64,000 bases of DNA. It comes from Lentisphaera profundi. GTDB lineage: Bacteria; Verrucomicrobiota; Lentisphaeria; Lentisphaerales; Lentisphaeraceae. The DNA lies in NCBI RefSeq assembly GCF_028728065.1, contig NZ_CP117812.1, positions 1,364,001 through 1,428,000 of the forward strand, written 5' to 3'. A program made the position numbers and the translations under genes. The notes below the pieces were generated by a model that saw only the letters and a program-made list of their open reading frames with translations, did no database searches and was not told the origin of the DNA. Below are positions 55,428 to 62,571 of the stretch, piece after piece (position 1 is the stretch's first letter; every line of letters begins with the position of its first letter).

Positions 55428-56234
55428 TCACCCTACTATGAAACTTTCATCAACTATACTTATCGATCGTCCTCTTGACCATAAGCTACTTCGCATCAAC
55501 AAGAGCACCTCAAGTCCTGTCTTGATCTCGCGATCGCCTTGGCTACCAAGCTCCATTAAATCTCTCATGTAAACCCGAAATATTTTAGTGTCACTTAAAT
55601 AACTTAAACCAAAGTCCCTAAGAGCCTTTATAATGCCCAGCTTCAACTTTTCTTTACGCTTGGTGGAATGACAGATATCTGCCCAAGAACTAAACTCATA
55701 GTCTGTAACATTAGTAACCATTTGTGCTCGCAAAGGATTCAGCTCGATATATTGCAAACAACGGATAAGAGCCTTGGTGTTTTTGATCTGTATAGCTTTG
55801 TAACAATGATTGAATAACTGCCCTCTTCTACACTTCTCAAATTGTTGATTATACCAGACTGTAAAGCGCTTCTGTAGATTCCCCATAAAATCGCCCAAGT
55901 CATTCAAACGCTTAGCAAATTTGCGCACCTCGCAAGTTCTAGCATCAGGTACTTCTTCTAATGATTTATACTTTTTATAGAGATAGGCTGCTTGTATCAA
56001 ACTAAGCTTTGATTCTCGATCTCTGCGAATGATGAAATGAGCATGGGTACTCATGATGCAGTAATTAATGAGCTCCAATTCATAAATACTTTCCAGCCAA
56101 AAAACTAGCTTACGCAAATGAGTCTTATGCTCACGATTAAAGGCATAAGCCGAATTACCTAAGGTATTGTCAGGTACCTTTATAATCACATGATAGAAAG
56201 TTACATCACTTTCCATATCATAGCTGCGTTTCAT
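55428..56234 (-). CDS. rayT: REP-associated tyrosine transposase, copy 1
   Basis: A Y1-type HUH endonuclease of the RAYT group, 268 residues from the second Met (MKRSYDME). The HUH motif is STHAHFIIRR (about residue 64-66); VWYNQQFEKCRRGQLFN and YIELNPLRAQMV are the RAYT-type Tyr region and signature. I prefer the second ATG (56232-56234) because the GGAG Shine-Dalgarno lies 6 bases before it but directly touches the first. The stop TGA is inside the REP GGGTGAAAT. Identical to copy 3 except at two internal residues and the C-terminus. Confidence 0.92.
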   Translation of the reverse strand: MKRSYDMESDVTFYHVIIKVPDNTLGNSAYAFNREHKTHLRKLVFWLESIYELELINYCIMSTHAHFIIRRDRESKLSLIQAAYLYKKYKSLEEVPDARTCEVRKFAKRLNDLGDFMGNLQKRFTVWYNQQFEKCRRGQLFNHCYKAIQIKNTKALIRCLQYIELNPLRAQMVTNVTDYEFSSWADICHSTKRKEKLKLGIIKALRDFGLSYLSDTKIFRVYMRDLMELGSQGDREIKTGLEVLLLMRSSLWSRGRSISIVDESFIVG

Positions 56235-56238
56235 ATTC

Positions 56239-56347
56239 ATCTCCTTTCATTTCGGAGATAATTAACATGCTAATTTTTAATAGTGCAAATTTATACGCTA
56301 AATTCAGCTCTATTCTATTTATGTAAAATACTAAACACAAAGGAGAT
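56239..56347 (-). promoter_or_regulatory. RAYT leader with two alternative anti-Shine-Dalgarno elements
   Basis: The Shine-Dalgarno AAAGGAGAT (minus strand, 56239-56247) can pair with a proximal ATCTCC (56254-56259, 6 bp, 9-nt loop containing AAATGAA) or with a distal ATCTCCTTT (56339-56347, 9 bp, about 90-nt loop). Both elements are conserved in the three copies. Reminiscent of IS200, where a leader hairpin hides the transposase ribosome site. Confidence 0.55.
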
Positions 56348-56398
56348 AAAAATATTTTCAGCGCGTCTCAGACGAGTTCACCTTCAGACGAGTTCACC

Positions 56399-56454
56399 TC
56401 TATCGATTTAGCCGATATTGCGCTTATTGATGAATATAAAGAGTTATTTGATTA
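56399..56454 (+). pseudogene. Short open-frame relic after the REP
   Basis: Frame reads SIDLADIALIDEYKELFD then stop. It has no start in frame beyond the REP, so it may be the end of a gene truncated by the REP. Not assignable. Confidence 0.3.
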
Positions 56455-56490
56455 AAGCTCCTCTCATGGCGAGCTTAAAGATCGTTTACC

Positions 56491-56775
56491 TTGCCCAAAG
56501 GACAACCAATAACTAGAGATATTAATGTGACTCATCCAGAAAAATGGATATCAGATGAAATAGGTAGATACGCAAATAAAGAACTGCTGGGACAATTTGG
56601 TATGAAAGTTAGAAACCTGAGGAATACAATGGGCTCACTTATGCTGCGCTCAGGTTATTCACTTGAACAGCTTGCCGCGGTACTGGGTAATAGCCCAGAA
56701 GTTGTAAGGTCTAATTATGCAAGGTTGGTGTCTGATGAGGTCATTGTTAACTTGAAAGAAATTAAGAAAAATTGA
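56491..56775 (+). pseudogene. C-terminal fragment of a tyrosine recombinase (integrase)
   Basis: 94 codons reading RNLRNTMGSLMLRSGYSLEQ then LAAVLGNSPEVVRSNYARLV. This follows the HxLRHTxAS...LGHxSxxxTxxYxH pattern of phage-type integrases, with the Tyr kept (SNYARL), His-to-Asn in LGN, and the first catalytic Arg domain missing. The start at 56491 is a TTG and probably not used. It lies just inside the right copy of the tRNA repeat, as expected for an island integrase. Confidence 0.7.
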
Positions 56776-56848
56776 ACGACTGACAATCACTATGGAAGCC
56801 AGTCCTTGGTTAAACATTAGTTGGTATGACTTAGACTTTAATTGTAGG

Positions 56849-56908
56849 TACTGTTGACCCTGAATTTCGATAAAAACACCGACCACTATAGGCCATAACA
56901 CCGACCAG
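56849..56908. repeat. Possible remnant of an IS21-type end
   Basis: TGTTGACCCTGAATTTCG is followed by two copies of AACACCGACCA 24 bp apart. IS21-family ends start with TG and have such internal repeats; no transposase gene is next to it. Confidence 0.3.
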
Positions 56909-56925
56909 TTTGTGCTTAGATCGAA

Positions 56926-56979
56926 GATTCAAAATCCCCCGGCTTCGGGCGTGTGGGTTCAAGTCCCACCTTCAGTACT
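56926..56979 (+). repeat. Partial tRNA-Leu (3' half), second member of the 54-bp direct repeat
   Basis: It contains the anticodon loop, variable arm and T-arm with two substitutions against 54114-54167 but has no acceptor 5' strand or D-arm, so it cannot be a working tRNA. It marks the right border of the 2.8-kb island. Confidence 0.85.
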
Positions 56980-56980
56980 C

Positions 56981-57011
56981 AAGCACTTACAGAAATGTAA
57001 GTGCTTTTTTT
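56981..57011 (+). terminator. Second copy of the tRNA terminator
   Basis: AAGCACTTAC-AGAAAT-GTAAGTGCTT, same 10-bp stem as at 54171 with a different loop, then a 7-T run. Confidence 0.85.
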
Positions 57012-57024
57012 CTGCCCCCATCAG

Positions 57025-57212
57025 CTAAGCGTCAGCGCAAGCTAAGCTCGGAACGAGCGCAACCTAAGCTCGGAACGAGCGCAACCTAAGCTCGGAACGA
57101 GCGCAACCTAAGCTCGGAACGAGCGCAACCTAAGCTCGGAACGAGCGCAACCTAAGCTCGGAACGAGCGCAAGCTAAGCGTCAGCGCAACCTAAGCTCGG
57201 AACGAGCGTAAC
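57025..57212 (+). repeat. Array of a 22-nt hairpin repeat, 7 full and 2 shortened units
   Basis: The full unit contains CTAAGCTCGGAACGAGCG and ends CAAC; each unit can fold as GCTCG-GAA-CGAGC. Units start at 57042 and every 22 bp to 57152, then 57191. Two 17-nt versions (57025, 57174) lack the hairpin core (CTAAGCGTCAGCGCAA). No spacers separate units. Confidence 0.93.
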
Positions 57213-57241
57213 CTCAGCTATAAGCTAGCAATATAAAAATA

Positions 57242-57275
57242 TTTCTAGCGCGTCACATATGAGCTCTCCTAATGA
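57242..57275. repeat. Divergent REP copy
   Basis: Reads TCTAGCGCGTCACATATGAG, matching the REP core at GCGCGTC with a diverged right half. No transposase gene attached. Confidence 0.5.
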
Positions 57276-57445
57276 TGTGTGCGAAATTAGTAAATTTAAT
57301 TTTTGTACACATCTTTAAAAGGAAAAAACATGCGCATGAGAAAGTTTTAAATCATTTATTTTTAATTGTTTATAACTTTTATACCATAAAGTGTTTAATT
57401 TGTGCTCAAGCATCAATTACAATAAAAATGTAAAGTGAGTAAATA

Positions 57446-58615
57446 ATGAAAATGAATAACAGAGTTTTATCTCTAGATATTCTCAGAGGTATTTGTATTA
57501 TGATTGTATTAATACATCATGTGAGTATTGATAGTATTCCTAATATGCCTGAGCTTTCAGGGCTGACAGGTTTTATCTTTTGGAAAATAAGAGGACTTGG
57601 TTGGTCTGGGGTTGATTTATTTTTTGTCTTGAGTGGTTTTTTAATTGGAGGCCTTCTTTTATCTGAACTTGAGCAATTTAAAAAAATTAATATCAAACGC
57701 TTTTTATTAAGAAGAGGTTTGAAAATTTGGCCTTCGTATTATTTACTAATTGTTGTTTTGGCACTGTTTGGTGCAACTAATTGGATTAGAGAGGGAGATT
57801 TTAGTGATCAATTGACTCAGGTGATCGTTCATGTTTTGTATTTGCAGAATTATTTTGATATAGGTACTAATGGACCTACTTGGTCATTGACAATTGAAGA
57901 ACATTTTTACACCATTTTACCCTTCTTGATTTTAGCCATATACAATTTTTCTGGCAAGGTTAATAAAAACCTTAAATCCCTGCCTATCGTTATGAGCATT
58001 ATCATTATTTTGATTATTGTAAATAGATTCATACATAGCTATAACGTAGATGATTTAAAGAACCATTTTATGCTATCTCACTTTCGTTTTGATAGTTTAT
58101 TAGCAGGGGTCGTTATACAGTACTTTTATCGCAATAATAAAGAAAAAATGAAAGCTTTATTGGCTAAGCACCAACTCACTATATTTAGCTTGGCTTTTTT
58201 ATGTGTGATTCCGTCGATGTTCTGGGGTAGAAATACCCCCTTTATGTTTACCTTAGGTTTTGCACTTCTAACCTTGGGCTACGGATTAATATTATCTCGA
58301 GTTATTTGTCATGGTTTTGGTTCTTTTGAATCTACTTATGCAGCAAAAGCTTTAGCTCATATAGGATGTTGGTCTTATAATATCTATCTATGGCATTTCT
58401 TTTTACCAAAACTTTTTAAACCTTTTTATGAGCCGATACAAATAGCTATTTCAAATATTAATACACTTCCTGAAATTGTTCTTTTAATCCAGGCGACCTT
58501 CTATATAGGACTTTCGATTTTAGTAGGTTACTTAGCTACAGTGATTATTGAAAAACCTTTTCTTAAACTTAGATCAAAATATGTTCCACAAGGCTTTAAG
58601 CCCAATGTAATATGA
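57446..58615 (+). CDS. Membrane acyltransferase (OafA/YrhL family, acyltransferase 3)
   Basis: 389 residues with about 10 membrane helices. SLDILRGICIMIVLIHH (family RG and HH), GWSGVDLFFVLSGFLIGG, and TWSLTIEEHFYTILPF are signature pieces. Transfers an acyl group (often O-acetyl) to exported polysaccharide or peptidoglycan. Very AT-rich compared with neighbours and bracketed by the two 22-nt hairpin arrays, hinting at acquisition. Start ATG 57446 (or MNNRV six bases later). Confidence 0.9.
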   Translation: MKMNNRVLSLDILRGICIMIVLIHHVSIDSIPNMPELSGLTGFIFWKIRGLGWSGVDLFFVLSGFLIGGLLLSELEQFKKINIKRFLLRRGLKIWPSYYLLIVVLALFGATNWIREGDFSDQLTQVIVHVLYLQNYFDIGTNGPTWSLTIEEHFYTILPFLILAIYNFSGKVNKNLKSLPIVMSIIIILIIVNRFIHSYNVDDLKNHFMLSHFRFDSLLAGVVIQYFYRNNKEKMKALLAKHQLTIFSLAFLCVIPSMFWGRNTPFMFTLGFALLTLGYGLILSRVICHGFGSFESTYAAKALAHIGCWSYNIYLWHFFLPKLFKPFYEPIQIAISNINTLPEIVLLIQATFYIGLSILVGYLATVIIEKPFLKLRSKYVPQGFKPNVI

Positions 58616-58737
58616 ACTTTTTAATTCTAGGAATTGGCCGTGATTAGACTACTTCGCGAAAAGGCTGCGCCGATGAACAAATAAAGACAATTAGAAGAGT
58701 TCTATTATCAGTTGCCATCATTAGCCCTTACTGAAAC

Positions 58738-58929
58738 CCAAGCTCGGAACGAGCGCCACCCAAGCTCGGAACGAGCGCCACCCAAGCTCGGAACGAGCGC
58801 CACCCAAGCTCGGAACGAGCGCCACCCAAGCTCGGAACGAGCGCCACCCAAGCTCGGAACGAGCGCCACCCAAGCTCGGAACGAGCGCCACCCAAGCTCG
58901 GAACGAGCGCCACCCAAGCTCGGAACGAG
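58738..58929 (+). repeat. Second array of the 22-nt hairpin repeat, 8 full and 1 partial unit
   Basis: Units with core CCAAGCTCGGAACGAGCG start at 58738 and every 22 bp to 58892, with a final partial one (58914-58929). The unit differs from array 1 only in the bases between hairpins (CCACC instead of CAACC). The last hairpin is cut and abuts a REP directly. Confidence 0.94.
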
Positions 58930-58990
58930 TATTTTCAGCGCGTCTCAGACGAGTTCACCTCTTTTTAGAGCATTTCAGACGAGTTCATCC
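58930..58990. repeat. Two REP sequences at the left end of RAYT unit 2
   Basis: A full REP (58930-58959, core GCGTCTCAGACGAGTTCACC) and, 12 bp on, a second form (ATTTCAGACGAGTTCATCC, 58972-58990) that overlaps the stop codon of RAYT copy 2. Confidence 0.85.
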
Positions 58991-59939
58991 TACTATAAAA
59001 CTTTCATCAACTATACTTATCGATCGTCCCCTTGACCATAAGCTACTTCGCATCAACAAGAGCACCTCAAGTCCTGTCTTGATCTCGCCATCGCCTTGGC
59101 TACCAAGCTCCATTAAATCTCTCATGTAAACCCGAAATATTTTAGTGTCACTTAAATAACTTAAACCAAAGTCCCTAAGAGCCTTTATAATGCCCAGCTT
59201 CAACTTTTCTTTACGCTTGGTGGAATGACAGATATCTGCCCAAGAACTGAACTCATAATCAGCGGCGTTCTCTACCATCTGAGCTCTTAAAGGATTCAGC
59301 TCGATATATTGCAAACAACGGATAAGAGCCTTGGTGTTTTTGAGCTGTATAGCTTTGTAACAATGATTGAAGAGCTGCCCTCTTCTGCTTTTCTCAAATT
59401 GTTGATTATACCAGACGGTAAAACGCTTCTGTAGATTCCCCATGAAATCACCCAAGTCATTCAAACGCTTAGTAAATTTGCGTACCTCGCAAGTTCGAGC
59501 ATCAGGTACTTCTTCAAATGATTTATACTTTTTATAGCGATAGGCTGCTTGTTTCAAAGTAAGCTTTGATTCACGCTCCCTGCGAATGATGAAATGAGCA
59601 TGAGTACTCATGATACAGTAATTAATTACTTCCAATTCATAAATACTTTCCAACCAAAAAACTAGCTTACGCAAATGAGTCTTATGCTCACGATTAAAGG
59701 CATAAGCCGAATTACCTAAGGTATTGTCAGGTACCTTTATAATCACATGATAGAATGTTACATCACTTTCCATATCATAGCTGCGTTTCATATTCATCTC
59801 CTTTCATTTCGGAGATAATTAACATGCTAATTTTTAATAGTGCAAATTTATACGCTAAATTCAGCTCTATTTTATTTATGTAAACTACTAAAAACAAAGG
59901 AGATAAAAATATTTTCAGCGCGTCTCAGACGAGTTCACC
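58966..59939 (-). mobile_element. RAYT unit 2
   Basis: Same organisation as unit 1, from the left REP (58972-58990) to the right REP (59910-59939). Confidence 0.75.
58985..59791 (-). CDS. rayT: REP-associated tyrosine transposase, copy 2
   Basis: 268 residues from the second Met. HUH motif STHAHFIIRR, then VWYNQQFEKSRRGQLFN and YIELNPLRAQMV. Differs from copy 1 at a dozen or so residues (RERES, KQAAYRYKK, ENAADYEF), so it is an older duplicate. Its stop TGA lies in the REP (GGATGAACTCG). Leader elements as in copy 1. Confidence 0.92.
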   Translation of the reverse strand: MKRSYDMESDVTFYHVIIKVPDNTLGNSAYAFNREHKTHLRKLVFWLESIYELEVINYCIMSTHAHFIIRRERESKLTLKQAAYRYKKYKSFEEVPDARTCEVRKFTKRLNDLGDFMGNLQKRFTVWYNQQFEKSRRGQLFNHCYKAIQLKNTKALIRCLQYIELNPLRAQMVENAADYEFSSWADICHSTKRKEKLKLGIIKALRDFGLSYLSDTKIFRVYMRDLMELGSQGDGEIKTGLEVLLLMRSSLWSRGRSISIVDESFIVG

Positions 59940-60060
59940 CTTTATTATTGATAGTCACCGATAAAGGCGCCCAAGCATCCAGTGATTTTTTGATGCTTTC
60001 CTGAGGACTCGATAAGACCACCATGGGAAGCAACATGAGTATAATCATTAGTTTGTTCAT
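59935..60060 (-). pseudogene. Small exported protein truncated by a REP insertion
   Basis: ATG at 60060 with GGAG 8 bases upstream; reads MNKLMIILMLLPMVVLSS (signal peptide), then SPQESIKKSLDAWAPLSVTI and NNKG, and stops at TGA inside the REP of RAYT unit 2 (GGGTGAACTCG). The original gene must have been longer; only 41 codons remain. It follows the amidohydrolase gene by 12 bp. Confidence 0.65.
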
Positions 60061-60071
60061 TTGATTCTCCT

Positions 60072-60821
60072 TCAATTAGCAAACTCACTATTCATGATAG
60101 CTTGTTCTAAGTCAGCTAGGGTTTGGTTCAGCTCTGCGTAACCGGCAGTCTTCTCACCCGTCGCTTCATTCATGTAAAGATCACGGCGCAGCTCGATCAT
60201 GATGGCTTGTACACGCTCATCCTTTTGATAAAACTTCATCGGCACTAAGCAGCCTGGGAAGGGATCATTGATCCTCACATTGAAGCCTCGCGATTCAAAA
60301 AACTCGCGAAAGCCTTCGACTAAGTTCTGTGGTGTATGGTAAGCATCCGTGCCAAGACAGATCTCAGGACGCTCAGCACCCGTATAGCCTTCGTAGGACC
60401 TAGCAATCGCATTGAAGCTATGGCAATCAATCACCAAGGCCTTATTGCGCTTATAAAGGCTATAATCCACCATTTTTTCGAGTTTCTTATGATGGGGTCG
60501 GTAATAACGATTAAGTAATTCCTCTCGTCCTGCGGGACTTGCCTTGTGACGTAGTGGCAAGAGCTGTGAACCTCTTTCGTAGAGTACGCCCATACCTCGC
60601 TCTGCCATTAATTCCTCAGCATCATCTTCGAAGCGCTCGACATCCACGAGTAGACGACTCACGGGGAAGACTGCCCTATCCCACTTCCAATCAAATAAGT
60701 CATCCGTAAAATGATCCGTCATCTCTAATATTTCTTTATTCAATTGCTCAGGGCTAAGCAAGAACTCAATTAAATATTCTTCGGGAATATATGTAGAACT
60801 ATGGGGGATATGTAAAATCAT
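60072..60821 (-). CDS. N-formylglutamate amidohydrolase family protein
   Basis: 249 residues. MILHIPHSSTYIP at the start, DVERFEDD, DCHSF and IELRRDLYMNE are the conserved metal/substrate motifs of the FGase family (HutG type, hydrolysing N-formyl-L-glutamate at the end of histidine breakdown). Start ATG 60821 chosen (HIPHSS follows at once, GGTG upstream); a TTG five codons earlier is weaker. No hut gene adjoins it, so the substrate may differ. Confidence 0.87.
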   Translation of the reverse strand: MILHIPHSSTYIPEEYLIEFLLSPEQLNKEILEMTDHFTDDLFDWKWDRAVFPVSRLLVDVERFEDDAEELMAERGMGVLYERGSQLLPLRHKASPAGREELLNRYYRPHHKKLEKMVDYSLYKRNKALVIDCHSFNAIARSYEGYTGAERPEICLGTDAYHTPQNLVEGFREFFESRGFNVRINDPFPGCLVPMKFYQKDERVQAIMIELRRDLYMNEATGEKTAGYAELNQTLADLEQAIMNSEFAN

Positions 60822-60969
60822 TTCACCACCCCACAAAATAATTTTTTAGCAAAAAGTTCATTTCCGGAGCTTACTCTTGTCTTTAATTCAAAATTAAGCA
60901 TTAAAAATTTAAAATTGATCTTATCTACGATCATTCTTTCTCCAGTATTATTTCAGATTTTTAATCTGC

Positions 60970-61077
60970 ACATCTGCGAACTCCGCAAAGCACCGTGGGA
61001 CTGCCCCCGGTTGCTCGATCTCTCGATCGTCTTGATGTACCCAATGACTATTACAGCCTACCCAGGACGTTTCATGT
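60970..61077. repeat. GC-rich patch with tandem hairpins
   Basis: TGCG-AACTC-CGCA (60975-60987), a GCACCG...CGGTTGC pair, CGATC-TCTC-GATCG (61016-61029) and GGAC-GTTTCAT-GTCC near 61064-61078. It stands out from the AT-rich surroundings. No open frame. It may be a decayed repeat or RNA. Confidence 0.4.
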
Positions 61078-61114
61078 CCTAGCTATTATGAAAACTTGGG
61101 GAAAACCTTCTTAT

Positions 61115-61927
61115 TTACTCTGTTTTAACTATAAAACTTTCATCAACTATACTTATCGATCGTCCTCTTGACCATAAGCTACTTCGCATCAACAAGAGCA
61201 CCTCAAGTCCTGTCTTGATCTCGCGATCGCCTTGGCTACCAAGCTCCATTAAATCTCTCATGTAAACCCGAAATATTTTAGTGTCACTTAAATAACTTAA
61301 ACCAAAGTCCCTAAGAGCCTTTACAATGCCCAGCTTCAACTTTTCTTTACGCTTGGTGGAATGACAGATATCTGCCCAAGAACTAAACTCATAGTCTGTA
61401 ACATTAGTAACCATTTGTGCTCGCAAAGGATTCAGCTCGATATATTGCAAACAACGGATAAGAGCCTTGGTGTTTTTGATCTGTATAGCTTTGTAACAAT
61501 GATTGAATAACTGCCCTCTTCTACACTTCTCAAATTGTTGATTATACCAGACTGTAAAGCGCTTCTGTAGATTCCCCATAAAATCGCCCAAGTCATTCAA
61601 ACGCTTAGCAAATTTGCGCACCTCGCAAGTTCTAGCATCAGGTACTTCTTCTAATGATTTATACTTTTTATAGCGATAGGCTGCTTGTATCAAACTAAGC
61701 TTTGATTCTCGATCTCTGCGAATGATGAAATGAGCATGGGTACTCATGATGCAGTAATTAATGAGCTCCAATTCATAAATACTTTCCAGCCAAAAAACTA
61801 GCTTACGCAAATGAGTCTTATGCTCACGATTAAAGGCATAAGCCGAATTACCTAAGGTATTGTCAGGTACCTTTATAATCACATGATAGAAAGTTACATC
61901 ACTTTCCATATCATAGCTGCGTTTCAT
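61115..61927 (-). CDS. rayT: REP-associated tyrosine transposase, copy 3
   Basis: 270 residues from the second Met, two internal residues different from copy 1 (R for L at about residue 88; V for I near 212). HUH motif STHAHFIIRR is intact. The left REP is missing: homology to copies 1 and 2 ends at about 61128 and the protein continues as VKTE to a stop in unrelated DNA. So this copy lost or never had its left end. Confidence 0.9.
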   Translation of the reverse strand: MKRSYDMESDVTFYHVIIKVPDNTLGNSAYAFNREHKTHLRKLVFWLESIYELELINYCIMSTHAHFIIRRDRESKLSLIQAAYRYKKYKSLEEVPDARTCEVRKFAKRLNDLGDFMGNLQKRFTVWYNQQFEKCRRGQLFNHCYKAIQIKNTKALIRCLQYIELNPLRAQMVTNVTDYEFSSWADICHSTKRKEKLKLGIVKALRDFGLSYLSDTKIFRVYMRDLMELGSQGDREIKTGLEVLLLMRSSLWSRGRSISIVDESFIVKTE

Positions 61928-62045
61928 ATTCATCTCCTTTCATTTCGGAGATAATTAACATGCTAATTTTTAATAGTTCAAATTTATACGCTAAATTCAG
62001 CTCTATTCTATTTATGTAAAATACTAAACACAAAGGAGATAAAAA

Positions 62046-62075
62046 TATTTTCAGCGCGTCTCAGACGAGTTCACC
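62046..62075. repeat. REP at the right end of RAYT unit 3
   Basis: Full REP with core GCGTCTCAGACGAGTTCACC. Confidence 0.85.
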
Positions 62076-62086
62076 CCAAAGTTCTA

Positions 62087-62266
62087 TTATTTATATGTCT
62101 TTCCATTGTGCTTCAGCCAGCCATCTGTATGACGCCCAGCGGGGTCGTGGTGAGTCCAGTGAATCACGCCGCCCTTGGAGTTCCATTCGTATTCACCATT
62201 GAAGCTTACCGAATTTCCTTGGCGAAGACTTCGATGGCGCTCTTGTTTTAGTGTCGCGTAATCAGG
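62087..62266 (-). pseudogene. C-terminal relic of a DUF3465-like protein
   Basis: Minus-strand frame of 59 codons ending at a TAA (62087-62089): SVSFNGEYEWNSKGGVIHW, THHDPAGRHTDGWLKHNG, KTYK. This matches the C-terminal half of DUF3465 proteins. A stop ends the frame upstream at about 62267, so the N-terminus is lost. The REP of RAYT unit 3 lies 12 bp past the stop. Confidence 0.6.
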
Positions 62267-62571
62267 CTATCACTACAAACATTCAATTTCAGTTAAATTG
62301 TAGCTCATTCCAATAATCTAGAGAATTAACGTCGCCCATAGTTTTTCTATTTTAATCTTGCCTTCGTTGTGTTTGATTGATTCGTGGAAGCAACAACTTG
62401 ATGTTCCTTGGGCTAGATTCATTATTATGAACTGACAGAACAATTACAGTAGCGGTCGCGGTGGTTAATATCACTAATAAAGTCAATTATTATAACCTGT
62501 ATATATAACAAACACCTTAGATTAGATGTATACTTCTAAAATCAATACGCGTGGCAAACAGAGAGGATTAA
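62267..62571. other. Intergenic region before the ATPase gene
   Basis: About 305 bp of AT-rich DNA with no open frame I would support. It presumably contains the ATPase promoter. Confidence 0.4.

Larger units (their letters stand above)
55407..56382 (-). mobile_element. RAYT unit 1 (transposase gene between two REP sequences)
   Basis: The unit runs from a left REP (CATTTCAGACGATTTCACCC, 55414-55433) to a right REP (core GCGTCTCAGACGAGTTCACC, 56363-56382), both in the same orientation. A second half-REP (56383-56398) follows. Ends are placed by comparison with unit 2. Confidence 0.75.

Noticed and set aside
56926-56979. Second functional tRNA-Leu
   Set aside because: Only the 3' half is there; no acceptor 5' strand or D-arm.
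57025-58929. CRISPR array
   Set aside because: Units are head to tail with no unique spacers and no cas genes are present.
58708-59035. Open frames on both strands with 7-8 residue repeats
   Set aside because: Readings of the 22-nt hairpin array; period and frame changes show no selection for protein.
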